DNA of 64,000 nt from Bombilactobacillus mellifer (lineage in GTDB: Bacteria > Bacillota > Bacilli > Lactobacillales > Lactobacillaceae): positions 323,942 through 387,941 of the forward strand of contig NZ_KQ034029.1 of the NCBI RefSeq assembly GCF_000970795.1, written 5' to 3'. A program made the translations under genes and the position numbers. Positions 1-8,030 of this stretch are shown here, piece after piece. The notes beneath the pieces are model-generated. The model was not told where the DNA came from and did no database searches. It saw nothing but the letters and a program-made list of their open reading frames with translations. Position 1 is the stretch's first letter, and each line of letters opens with the position of its first letter.

Positions 1-256
1 GAGAAGCTAATGCAACATGCCCATCATCCTTAAAGACTAACTTTTGCCCTGGATAAATTAAATTCACATCCGCAATATTATTATCAGCAGCTACCTGGTT
101 CATCGAATTGAGACTTTTTTTAGTCTGCATTAAAATGCCCGATAAAGTATCACCAGGTTTTACCGTATAAATACTATCTGCATGCGCAACTTCAGAAACA
201 CCAAAAAAGGAAACCATTCCCAAAACAGTTGCCACAGCTGCCTGTTTGACTTTCAT
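1..256 (-). CDS. LysM-domain secreted protein, partial (C-terminus outside window)
   Basis: The reading frame starts at 254-256 and runs off the left edge, giving about 85 residues. It opens with a signal peptide (MKVKQAAVATVLGMVSFFGV, then an AHA-like cleavage region near residue 26) followed at once by a LysM domain that begins YTVKPGDTLSGIL and contains IYPGQKLVF. LysM domains bind peptidoglycan, so this is an exported wall-associated protein. The catalytic or C-terminal part is not visible, so hydrolase activity cannot be claimed. A GGGGAG ribosome binding site precedes the ATG. A WalR-type direct repeat lies about 140 bases upstream. Confidence 0.85.
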   Translation of the reverse strand, partial: MKVKQAAVATVLGMVSFFGVSEVAHADSIYTVKPGDTLSGILMQTKKSLNSMNQVAADNNIADVNLIYPGQKLVFKDDGHVALAS

Positions 257-389
257 AAATATTAATACTCCCCTTTAACATTATCAAAAATTATAAATTG
301 TGCCACAATATTAAAACTACTTTACTACGCCTAGTTTAACAAAACTATGTTACGAATGTGTTTCAATCAAGTTATAAATTTTATAAAAT

Positions 390-406
390 ATTACATTTAG
401 ATTACA
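390..406 (-). promoter_or_regulatory. WalR (YycF) binding box
   Basis: Read on the minus strand this is TGTAAT-N5-TGTAAT, an exact match to the published WalR consensus TGTWAH-N5-TGTWAH. It lies upstream of the LysM gene that starts at 256, and walRK itself is encoded at 12.6-15.3 kb. WalR commonly controls LysM and peptidoglycan-remodelling genes, so the location makes sense. Binding is inferred. Confidence 0.7.
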
Positions 407-545
407 AATTAAGCTACTAATTCTATTACTGCGCATTATCTGACTATTTTCTTTAGTTTTACTGCCTCTTCTTCTGTCCTGCTAGTCTCGTATGAACTCA
501 TTTCTGGTAATGCAAATGGTAATATTTTACCGAAAATATCTCTAA

Positions 546-1025
546 TTATTTATGATAAGGATTACCAGCATTAATCATAAATAACCGATAAATTTGTTCA
601 CATAACACTAACCGCATCAACTGGTGTGGCAACGTCAAACGACCGAAAGAAATAGCCTGGTTAGCCCGCTGCAAAACACTTGCGCTTAATCCTAAAGAAC
701 CTCCGATCACAAATACCAAGCGGCTATGGCCGTAAGTAACTAAATTGGCTACCTGCGCCGCTAACGCTTCAGATGAATATTGCTGTCCGTCAATGGCTAA
801 GGCAAATACATAATCCTCGGCGTGAATTTTAGCTAAGATCCGTTCTCCCTCGCGGCTTTTAACTTGTTCTTTTTGAGCGGCACTTAATTTTTCGGGGGCT
901 TTTTCATCAGGAACTTCTATAAGCTGCAATGTACAAAAGGGCTTTAAGCGTTGTGTGTAATCTTCAATCCCTTGAATTAAATATTTTTTTTTAATTTTGC
1001 CTACACTAATTATTTGAATTTTCAT
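546..1025 (-). CDS. rlmH: 23S rRNA (pseudouridine1915-N3)-methyltransferase RlmH
   Basis: This SPOUT-class methyltransferase uses S-adenosylmethionine to methylate N3 of pseudouridine 1915 in helix 69 of 23S rRNA. The 159-residue length is the family norm. Family hallmarks are the start [15 protein letters not shown], the cofactor-knot sequence FVIGGSLG, and the C-terminal [19 protein letters not shown] ending in NPYHK. Two ATG codons are adjacent (1028 and 1025); the AGGAG lies only two bases before the first, so the second is preferred. The gene stands alone, with a terminator and a DnaA-box cluster on its upstream side. In related bacteria it normally follows htrA, as here. Confidence 0.95.
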   Translation of the reverse strand: MKIQIISVGKIKKKYLIQGIEDYTQRLKPFCTLQLIEVPDEKAPEKLSAAQKEQVKSREGERILAKIHAEDYVFALAIDGQQYSSEALAAQVANLVTYGHSRLVFVIGGSLGLSASVLQRANQAISFGRLTLPHQLMRLVLCEQIYRLFMINAGNPYHK

Positions 1026-1040
1026 CATTACTCCTAAAAG

Positions 1041-1258
1041 TTTTCCACAATTGATTTTAGTTCGGTTATCAGCTCTAACGTTGATTCTTAGCGGATCAAA
1101 GAGTAAGTGTTAAACCAGTTTTCCTATTTATCCACAAGTTTTGCACAAAACAGGGGATAACTTATCCGAAATCTTCCTCGCTAGTTTTACACTCTATTCA
1201 CAGGTTTATCCACAGTTTAGTGGATAACTTACCGACACCAAAACATATTATCCCCTCC
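1041..1258. other. Cluster of DnaA-box-like sequences beside rlmH
   Basis: Two perfect TTATCCACA boxes are at 1128-1136 and 1206-1214. Near matches are TTTTCCACA at 1041-1049, AGTGGATAA (inverted) at 1219-1227, GGGGATAA at 1153-1160, TTATCCGAA at about 1162-1170 and TTATCCCCT near 1248. Such density in roughly 200 bases is like the origin region at 63.7-63.9 kb, but here it is about 62 kb away from dnaA. It may titrate DnaA or control rlmH; function is inferred. Confidence 0.6.
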
Positions 1259-1354
1259 GATTTACCGAACTATTTTGAACTACTTTCTTAACAAAAAAAC
1301 TTCTATTAACTAAACTATTGCGCTTCTGGGGCGCACAACTGACTGGGTGATCAG

Positions 1355-1391
1355 AAAAAGACCTCACTGCTGAGCCAACTTCAGTGAGGTC
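1355..1391 (-). terminator. Intrinsic terminator of htrA
   Basis: Ten-base stem GACCTCACTG (1360-1369) pairs perfectly with CAGTGAGGTC (1382-1391). On the minus strand the hairpin is followed by five T residues, placing it just after the htrA stop and before rlmH. Confidence 0.85.
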
Positions 1392-1419
1392 CTTTCTAAT
1401 TCAGTGGTCCTAATACGCA

Positions 1420-2670
1420 TTAAGTTGTTTTGGTTAGTTTAACATCGACACTTTGTAATTTACCATCCCGATAGAATTGAACTTTAATTGTATCACCTAC
1501 GGCATAGCTATACAGTTTCGTATGCAAATCAGCAATATTTTTAATTTTCTTATCATTGATGCTGACAATTACATCGTATTTGCGCAAACCGGCTTTCCGA
1601 GCCACGGAATCGGCAGAAGTCGAACCGACCAAGACGCCTTCTGTAACATTTTCAGGCAATTTGAGAATCGAACGTTGCTGCGAACTTGGCACTTGATCCA
1701 AATCAACTACTTTAATGCCTAATTGTGGTCGTTCAATTTTGCCATTTTGTACTAATTGATTAATAATCTTGACCACTTCATTACTTGGAATGGCAAAACC
1801 CATCCCCTCTACAGAAGTCCCGTCCGTACTGGAAGCTAATTTCATAGAATTAATCCCAATAACTTGTCCCGCGACATTAACTAGTGGTCCGCCTGAATTA
1901 CCAGGATTAATTGCGGTATCTGTTTGTAAGACCGTCGCCTGACCTGTAACTTGACCGGAACTTTCATCAGTCGTATCAACTGTGCGGTTTTTAGCCGAGA
2001 TAATTCCTTCGGTCACGGAAGTCGCGTATTTGCTGCCTAAAGGTGAACCAATGGCAATAACTGTTTCACCTGGATTGACGGCGTCTGAATTGCCAAAGTG
2101 GGCGACTGATTTGACTTTATCTGCGGCAATCGATAAAACTGCTAAATCCGTAATAGCATCAGTTCCGACTTTTTTAGCTGAGACCTTATTGCCGTCACTT
2201 AAAATAACTTCTAATTTTTCTGAACCAGCTACAACATGATTATTAGTTACTACATAAGCATGGCCATCTTGCTTACTGTAAATTAAACCCGAACCTTCAC
2301 TAGATTCTTGCAATTTACTTTTATTTGAACTCCCCGAATTATTGTCGCTATTGCCATTGCCATATAGACTGCCAAATAATGCACTTAAACTATCGTCACT
2401 TTTTTGTTCCCGCTGATAATTTACTACTGAAACGACTGAACCTTTGACTTTTTTAAAAGCTGTCGTCATTTGATTATGTGATTTGACAGTAACATTACTG
2501 ATTTGAGTAGTCCCAGCCTTCCCTGAACCATTAGTAACTTGGCCGGCCGGGCTAGGGTTGCTGTTCCCCCAGTGACTAAACGCAAAATAGCCGATGCCGG
2601 TCCCTAATAGTGCTGAGACGAGCGCCACCACGACTATTTTCCATAAGTCCATGTGATTTTGATTATTCAA
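1420..2670 (-). CDS. htrA: HtrA/DegP-family membrane-anchored serine protease
   Basis: HtrA degrades misfolded exported proteins at the outer face of the membrane. The 416-residue protein has an N-terminal transmembrane anchor (about residues 10-32), a Ser/Gly/Asn-rich linker, a trypsin-like domain and one C-terminal PDZ domain (about 315-410). The catalytic triad is visible as TNNHVV (His), TDLAVL (Asp) and NPGNSGGPLV (Ser). The start is TTG at 2668-2670, nine bases after AGGAGG; the ATG six codons later has poorer spacing. Relatives place htrA directly after walJ, but here a mannitol operon lies between them. It has its own terminator, so it is probably transcribed alone. Confidence 0.95.
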   Translation of the reverse strand: MNNQNHMDLWKIVVVALVSALLGTGIGYFAFSHWGNSNPSPAGQVTNGSGKAGTTQISNVTVKSHNQMTTAFKKVKGSVVSVVNYQREQKSDDSLSALFGSLYGNGNSDNNSGSSNKSKLQESSEGSGLIYSKQDGHAYVVTNNHVVAGSEKLEVILSDGNKVSAKKVGTDAITDLAVLSIAADKVKSVAHFGNSDAVNPGETVIAIGSPLGSKYATSVTEGIISAKNRTVDTTDESSGQVTGQATVLQTDTAINPGNSGGPLVNVAGQVIGINSMKLASSTDGTSVEGMGFAIPSNEVVKIINQLVQNGKIERPQLGIKVVDLDQVPSSQQRSILKLPENVTEGVLVGSTSADSVARKAGLRKYDVIVSINDKKIKNIADLHTKLYSYAVGDTIKVQFYRDGKLQSVDVKLTKTT

Positions 2671-3050
2671 AAGAGCGAGCCTCCTTAGTTTAATAAGTAT
2701 ATTGTAGTCAATCTTTATGAAAAAAACATGAAATATCTACTTCTTATTCTGTGCCATAAAACCTGTAGGTGCGAGAAATCGTTAATTTACTATAAAAAAT
2801 TATCATAGTTTCTCATATATCATAAAATGTTGAATAGTCACAGCTACTCATACAATATTCCAACAACAGAGCAATAATCTACTCAAGTCAGCCACAAGCC
2901 CGCCACTGGCGTCATAAAATATTGACTATACCGCTACTATTATAAAACGTTCTGTCCCCCGCGGCATGAATTACTTTAAAAAACCAGCCCTCTAGTGTTA
3001 AAAAATAGGTACGTTATTTCTTGCTTTTTCTCAAAGACTTTCACGACACC
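2671..3050. other. Intergenic region upstream of htrA, no gene seen
   Basis: About 380 AT-rich bases between the hxlB terminator and htrA. No convincing reading frame or RNA is visible. It must hold the htrA promoter, but no clear -35/-10 pair could be chosen. The string TCATAAAATRTTGA occurs twice (near 2818 and 2914), probably without meaning in such AT-rich sequence. Confidence 0.5.
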
Positions 3051-3088
3051 AAAAAAAGGAATTAAATTACCCAACATAATTTAATTCC
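3051..3088 (-). terminator. Terminator of the mtl-hxl operon
   Basis: Perfect 11-base inverted repeat GGAATTAAATT (3058-3068) and AATTTAATTCC (3078-3088). On the minus strand it is followed by seven T residues, 54 bases beyond the hxlB stop. Confidence 0.85.
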
Positions 3089-3141
3089 TTTCACTTCAAT
3101 CCATTATAAAAATCTATTTTCTCTGATTTTCTGTTTCCTAA

Positions 3142-3699
3142 TTATTCCAGATTAGCATGGCGTTGATCCAATTGTTTTTGCGACAAATGTTTAATTTTTT
3201 TTAAATCGACTACCAAGCTGTCATAAAGTAAGAAAGTTAATTGTTCAAAAGCTGAACCGTTAGGTTGAATAGATATCTTTTGTGGGACATCGTGCGCCCG
3301 CGAAGACGCTCCTGGTAGCTTCACCACGACATCAGCTAATTCTCCTAATACACTTTGTGGATGAATGGTAATTAAGGCGACCCGCGCTTGAGCCTGTTTA
3401 GCTATTTGAGCAGCATTAATCATCCCCTGAGTAAGCCCAGAACCGGAATTAATGATTAACAAATCTGTGGAACCAATCGCTGGGGTAGTGGATTCTCCCA
3501 CAAAATAATCAGTAAATCCTAAATGAACCAGCCGATTGGCAAAAGCGCGGGCAACAAAGCCCGACCGCCCAGCACCAGCAATGAAAATGCGATCTGCCTG
3601 AAGAATTTCTTGCTCTAAAACTTGAACTTCCTGCGCTTTTACAGCAGTGGCAGCAGTTAATAATTCTTGTAAAATAGTTGTTAAATTTTCATAATGCAT
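3142..3699 (-). CDS. hxlB: 6-phospho-3-hexuloisomerase
   Basis: This SIS-domain isomerase interconverts D-arabino-3-hexulose-6-phosphate and fructose-6-phosphate. The 185-residue length is typical. Sugar-phosphate-binding motifs are GAGRSGFVARAFANRLVHLG near residue 42 and INSGSGLT near 83, plus the family segment LPGASSR. It is the last gene of the operon mtlA-mtlR-mtlF-mtlD-hxlA-hxlB, nine bases after hxlA and followed by a strong terminator. Pairing with HxlA makes the assignment firm. In methylotrophs the pair fixes formaldehyde; in many other microbes it detoxifies formaldehyde or makes ribulose-5-phosphate. Its place in a mannitol operon is unusual. Confidence 0.9.
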   Translation of the reverse strand: MHYENLTTILQELLTAATAVKAQEVQVLEQEILQADRIFIAGAGRSGFVARAFANRLVHLGFTDYFVGESTTPAIGSTDLLIINSGSGLTQGMINAAQIAKQAQARVALITIHPQSVLGELADVVVKLPGASSRAHDVPQKISIQPNGSAFEQLTFLLYDSLVVDLKKIKHLSQKQLDQRHANLE

Positions 3700-3708
3700 A
3701 ATCTGCTC

Positions 3709-4335
3709 CTAGTTTAAAGCCTGTTTAATCGCATGGGCTGCCTGTGTTGGATTCGCCGCTTTACAAATACCCGAACCCACGATCACTACTTCCGGTTGTA
3801 AAGCCACATATGAGGCGATAGTTTGACTGTTAATGCCTCCAGCTACTGAAATCGCAATATTCGACGCAAATTGTTGGACGACTTTTAAGTCGGCTAAGGG
3901 CCGACGGCCCACTGCTTGTTGGTCTGCACCAGTATGGACGGAGAGCATATGTGCTCCCATCTTTTCCAATTCGCTGACCCGTGTGGCTAAATCAGGACAG
4001 CCAATCAAATCTACAACGGTTTTTTTACCCCGGGCGTTGGCTGCTTGAATACAACTTTGAATAGTTAAATTATCTGTAATGCTGACCACCGTCACGTAAT
4101 CTGCTCCCGCCTCAAATCCTAAATTGGCTTCGAATGCTCCACCATCGACAATTTTTTCATCCGCTAAAATTTCTTTAGTGGGAAAGCGCTGTTTGAATTG
4201 TCGTACAGCAGACATTCCCTCTCGGATGACAAGCGGTGTGCCCACTTCAATGATATCGACATCATTTTCGATTTGATGAATTAAATTAATCCCTTCACTC
4301 AAAGTAACTTCATCTAAAGCCACTTGCAATTTCAT
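3709..4335 (-). CDS. hxlA: 3-hexulose-6-phosphate synthase
   Basis: HxlA is an orotidine-decarboxylase-superfamily TIM barrel that condenses formaldehyde with ribulose-5-phosphate, or runs in reverse to release both from 3-hexulose-6-phosphate. The 208 residues match the family length. The catalytic signature is visible as ILADEKIVDGG (D-x-K-x-x-D), with GADYVTVV, the phosphate-binding SVAGGI and VIVGSGIC near the end. It lies 14 bases after mtlD and 9 before hxlB, so all three are on one transcript. UlaD/SgbH-type 3-keto-gulonate-6-phosphate decarboxylases are close relatives, but pairing with an isomerase of the HxlB type favours this call. Confidence 0.88.
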   Translation of the reverse strand: MKLQVALDEVTLSEGINLIHQIENDVDIIEVGTPLVIREGMSAVRQFKQRFPTKEILADEKIVDGGAFEANLGFEAGADYVTVVSITDNLTIQSCIQAANARGKKTVVDLIGCPDLATRVSELEKMGAHMLSVHTGADQQAVGRRPLADLKVVQQFASNIAISVAGGINSQTIASYVALQPEVVIVGSGICKAANPTQAAHAIKQALN

Positions 4336-4349
4336 GATTTTACCCCTTT

Positions 4350-5531
4350 TCAGATTTCTCCATCTCGATGCTGAGCCAATAACTGCCGTTGTTGATCATA
4401 AGATTTCATAATTTTTTTGAAGGCCGGACTAGCAGCAGAAATCGCTGTAAAATGTTCAATAGTTTGTGGTAACCCATGGTCTGTTAAATATTTTTGTAAA
4501 ATGACACATTGTTCATCTTGCGGATTAAAGAATAACAGCGCCGCGGCAATACCTTTTAACAAAAGTTCATTGGGTAAGCCATATTGTTCTAACTGCACTG
4601 CTGGCGCCACCAAACGATCTTGTGGTCCCAATTTGCGAATAGGCGAACGACAAACCCGGGCAATCGGATCTTTAATGCCTGGTGTTTGATAGCGGTCAAT
4701 GGCAAAGTCAATATAATGGTCCAAATCCGCCGCCGTAAAATCATATTTGCGTACGAGCAATCTAGCAGATTCTTCCATCGTTTGACGCACTTGTTGAACT
4801 AGATCTGCGCGGGCAAAAACATCTTGAATAATGTTATAACCTAATACGTAACCTATATAACCCGCCCAAGCATGACCGCAATTAATAATATATAATTTAC
4901 GTTCTAAATATTTTTGCAGATTTTGGGTATATTCTGCCCCTACAATGGGAGGAGTTTTGGGATCTACCAATTGGGAAGATTCAATGGCTAATTCAAAGCT
5001 ATCCCCAATGGCCACACTATGCTGGCCGGCCGTGACATAGTCTAAAACCATCCGATCGACAACCGTATTCGCAAAAGCAGCGACCGCATCTAAATCAATT
5101 AATTCCTGCTGAGTATCTGCTTTTAAAATTTCGTCATGTAAAATTTGACCATTCATAAATGCATTTTCACAAGCCAAGATATTTAAGCGGGACTTTTGCA
5201 AATGTTGCCGCTGAACCAATCCTTTTAAAATTACAGGGGCAATTTGTGCTAAATTATCGGCCCAAACACTAGTAGTAATAAGATCAGCAGATACGATAGC
5301 TTCAATTAGGGCCTGAGAATCTTGCGTGGCAGACAAGGCTGTGACGTGATCAATGGTCACTTTTTGATAAGCATGATTAATTAAATAAAGATCATAGCCC
5401 TGGTGCGCATTAATCTGATTAACTAGTGCCGTATTTACATCGACCATGACGATGTCATAACCGGAATCATGTAAAAGTTGTCCAATAAAACCACGTCCAA
5501 TACTCCCAGCACCAAAATGAACTGCTTTCAT
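4350..5531 (-). CDS. mtlD: Mannitol-1-phosphate 5-dehydrogenase
   Basis: MtlD oxidises mannitol-1-phosphate to fructose-6-phosphate with NAD+ in the cytoplasm. The N-terminal Rossmann motif HFGAGSIGRGFIGQLL is at residues 5-20. The catalytic helix region contains KLYIINCGHAWAGYIGY, with the Lys, Asn and His expected of polyol dehydrogenases of this class. At 393 residues it is of normal length. It starts two bases after the mtlF stop, which suggests coupled translation, and it supplies the fructose-6-phosphate that the next two genes (hxlA, hxlB) could act on. Confidence 0.95.
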   Translation of the reverse strand: MKAVHFGAGSIGRGFIGQLLHDSGYDIVMVDVNTALVNQINAHQGYDLYLINHAYQKVTIDHVTALSATQDSQALIEAIVSADLITTSVWADNLAQIAPVILKGLVQRQHLQKSRLNILACENAFMNGQILHDEILKADTQQELIDLDAVAAFANTVVDRMVLDYVTAGQHSVAIGDSFELAIESSQLVDPKTPPIVGAEYTQNLQKYLERKLYIINCGHAWAGYIGYVLGYNIIQDVFARADLVQQVRQTMEESARLLVRKYDFTAADLDHYIDFAIDRYQTPGIKDPIARVCRSPIRKLGPQDRLVAPAVQLEQYGLPNELLLKGIAAALLFFNPQDEQCVILQKYLTDHGLPQTIEHFTAISAASPAFKKIMKSYDQQRQLLAQHRDGEI

Positions 5532-5533
5532 GG

Positions 5534-5962
5534 TTAAATTACCTCCTGAAACAAAGTGAGAATCTCATCCTTGGATTGCGTATGACTTAAAAGTTCAATA
5601 TTTCTTAGATCCGAACAAACCTGGGCAATTTTTCCTAAAATGGCTAAATGTTCATTATTTTTACCGGCAATCCCGAAAACTAAATAAACTCGTTCACCAT
5701 CAAATTCCACTCCTGCGGGTACTTGCACTAGAGAAATTCCCGATGCTAAAATTTTATCTTCAGAAGTCACAAGCCCATGCGGAATTGCAACATTATTGCC
5801 GATATAAGTTGAGACATCTGCTTCACGTAATAACATATCTTCCACATAAGCATTCACAACATAATGATTGCGTACTAAGATCTGACCTGCTAAAGTAATA
5901 GCTTCATTTTTAGACTGGCACACTTGGGCTAAACAAATATTATCTTTTGGGAAAATCTGCAT
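5534..5962 (-). CDS. mtlF: PTS mannitol transporter subunit EIIA
   Basis: A 142-residue EIIA domain of the fructose-mannitol family that passes phosphate from HPr to the EIIB domain of MtlA. The phosphorylated histidine is His62 in the segment NNVAIPHGLV. The protein has no membrane segment and should be cytoplasmic. The order mtlA-mtlR-mtlF-mtlD is the standard Bacillales/Lactobacillales arrangement, which supports the mannitol assignment. It begins nine bases after mtlR. Confidence 0.93.
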   Translation of the reverse strand: MQIFPKDNICLAQVCQSKNEAITLAGQILVRNHYVVNAYVEDMLLREADVSTYIGNNVAIPHGLVTSEDKILASGISLVQVPAGVEFDGERVYLVFGIAGKNNEHLAILGKIAQVCSDLRNIELLSHTQSKDEILTLFQEVI

Positions 5963-5971
5963 CTTATCACC

Positions 5972-7999
5972 TCAAAATATTTCCTCAAAACTGCGTTTAA
6001 AGGTCTCCGACAAATAGGCTCTAATTTGTTCCTTATTAGCATTTTCGATCGCTGCTTGCGTCTTGTTACTAGTGGAAAGATGAATGATAACTTTGCTCAA
6101 AACCGAAGTCATACTGGCTACCATCATCGGTCCATGGCAAAAAGTCAAAATTTGCAGCTTATTTAAAGCACAACAATCAGACTGATTTTGAATCTTCAAA
6201 ATAAAAATTTTACTATTACGCTTGGTTTGTAATGGACAATTTAAAATAGCGATATTTTGTTCTGGTAAACGATAAAAATTTTTGGACCAATTGTAGCTTA
6301 ATTGTTGGACTTCTTGGCTATTCAATCCGGCATGGCGCTGTAAGTAACTAATGATTTGAGTTTGTAAACGCTCTCCTTGAGTAATAGTGATCTTACTGAC
6401 TTCTAACTCCCGTAGTAATTTCGTTACGCTTTTTAAGATTGTAGTCATCTCGGTTAAAATGGTTAAAGCATCGCGGCGATCCGGGTTTTTTTGCATCGGG
6501 TGTTGCGTGTGACTCAAGCTGCGATATTTATGCGCTTCTACTTTTCTTTCAATTAGCTCTTTTTCCACGGTACTTAATAATGGTGAAACTCGTAGCAAAT
6601 CATGTCCTTTAATTTCCAGAGGAACTGTCGATAAAATGAGATCAAACTGTGTTAAATCCAAATGCTCCATCTCAATAATAGAAGTGACTTTTTTAACCGT
6701 TATTTCCGGAATTTCTCGTTCGACACGACTAGCGAGCATTTTAGCAGAACCCATGCCACTCGAACAGACAATCAAAACGTTGAAAGAACGTTGAACCAAT
6801 TTATCCAGGGCAATCGCAAAATACATAACCAAATAACCAATTTCATCGTCAGGAAAATACTGCGCTCCAAATAATTGTCGTGTCGCCGCGGCCACGATCG
6901 TATAAATAGTGGAATAGTTGGCTTGAATCTCCTTAGTTAAAGGATTACGAATGGTGATGCCTGATTCAATGCGATTAACGGCCTTATTTAAATGACGCTG
7001 CAGTCCTCTTAATAAATCATTATCGTTACTTAAAGAAATGCCCAAGCGCTCTTCCACTTTTTGAACCAGTAAGTCTGACTTAATCAGCATTGCTTGTCCA
7101 TCCCAAGAAGTAACGAGATCTTTTTCGCCAATATAAATTTGAATTAACCACCGTAAATAATCCTGATAGTTATGATCCAGATGACCGTGCACTAAGTTTT
7201 GTTGGAGCAAAGTATCAATCTGCTGTGTCTTTTTTGTCAGTGGTGCTATTGATTCTTGAAAAATAATAGCTTGCTGTTGTTGCCAACTGTTGAACCATAA
7301 ACCCACTAAAATTGCAAATTCAATTAATTCACTGTCGCTTACTTGAACTTGTTCTTGTTGCAGAATCGGCATTACCACCGTATAGACATGGGTAAAAAGT
7401 TTCCCGAAAGTTTGACTCATTAAATTCAGAAAAGAATTATCAGCAGGTCCTTGCCCTTGCAACCAATGTAATAATTCGGTGGTTTGACTATCTTTCACGA
7501 GCAAATTCATCATGGCAATCTGGCGCTGATAAATAAAGCCCTTCACAAATAAACCTTCACTTTTTTTACTTATAAGTTGTAAATTCCAGTGCTGGAGTTG
7601 TATGCGTACTTGAGGTAAATCTTTTTTGACCGTAGACACAGAAACATTTAAGGCTAAGGCAATTGTTTTTTGCTTGATGTAATCGGAACTCACTAACAAA
7701 TAGAGCATTGTCAGATCAATCCGCTCCGTAACTAGATAATCTTGGACCACTTTATTTTGGGAAATATTTCGGATAAGTTGAGCAATTACCGACTGTTTGC
7801 CTTGAACAATTAAACCTCGTTGCGGAATCGTAATTAACTCTAAATTTTGTTTTTCAATAACTTGCCGTACAGTCGCTAGTTCACGATAAACCGTACGCTC
7901 ACTTAACTGAAGCTGACAGGCTATCTGGTGAATAGTTAATGCCTGCCGAGCGTTAAGCAGTAGCAGAAGAATTTTTTTCAGTCTGCTTGATAAATACAT
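5972..7999 (-). CDS. mtlR: MtlR, PRD-containing activator of the mannitol operon
   Basis: MtlR is a DNA-binding activator tuned by PTS phosphorylation. Visible parts are two N-terminal helix-turn-helix segments (ALTIHQIACQLQLSERTVYR near residue 20; a second near 110-130), two PRD regions (about 195-400), an EIIB(Gat)-like domain with its cysteine in VCSSGMGSAKM (near 415), and a C-terminal EIIA-like region (about 540-675). In that last region the stretch IAILNCPL seems to carry Asn where a phosphorylatable His is usual, so one control input may be lost. It is encoded inside the operon it should control, between mtlA and mtlF. Confidence 0.88.
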   Translation of the reverse strand: MYLSSRLKKILLLLLNARQALTIHQIACQLQLSERTVYRELATVRQVIEKQNLELITIPQRGLIVQGKQSVIAQLIRNISQNKVVQDYLVTERIDLTMLYLLVSSDYIKQKTIALALNVSVSTVKKDLPQVRIQLQHWNLQLISKKSEGLFVKGFIYQRQIAMMNLLVKDSQTTELLHWLQGQGPADNSFLNLMSQTFGKLFTHVYTVVMPILQQEQVQVSDSELIEFAILVGLWFNSWQQQQAIIFQESIAPLTKKTQQIDTLLQQNLVHGHLDHNYQDYLRWLIQIYIGEKDLVTSWDGQAMLIKSDLLVQKVEERLGISLSNDNDLLRGLQRHLNKAVNRIESGITIRNPLTKEIQANYSTIYTIVAAATRQLFGAQYFPDDEIGYLVMYFAIALDKLVQRSFNVLIVCSSGMGSAKMLASRVEREIPEITVKKVTSIIEMEHLDLTQFDLILSTVPLEIKGHDLLRVSPLLSTVEKELIERKVEAHKYRSLSHTQHPMQKNPDRRDALTILTEMTTILKSVTKLLRELEVSKITITQGERLQTQIISYLQRHAGLNSQEVQQLSYNWSKNFYRLPEQNIAILNCPLQTKRNSKIFILKIQNQSDCCALNKLQILTFCHGPMMVASMTSVLSKVIIHLSTSNKTQAAIENANKEQIRAYLSETFKRSFEEIF

Positions 8000-8030
8000 C
8001 CTGTCACACCTGCATTCTGCTCAAATCTAT

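Noticed and set aside
2058..2075. parS-like TGTTTCAC sequence inside htrA
   Set aside because: Only one half of the parS palindrome is present (about 11 of 16 positions), and it is in coding sequence.
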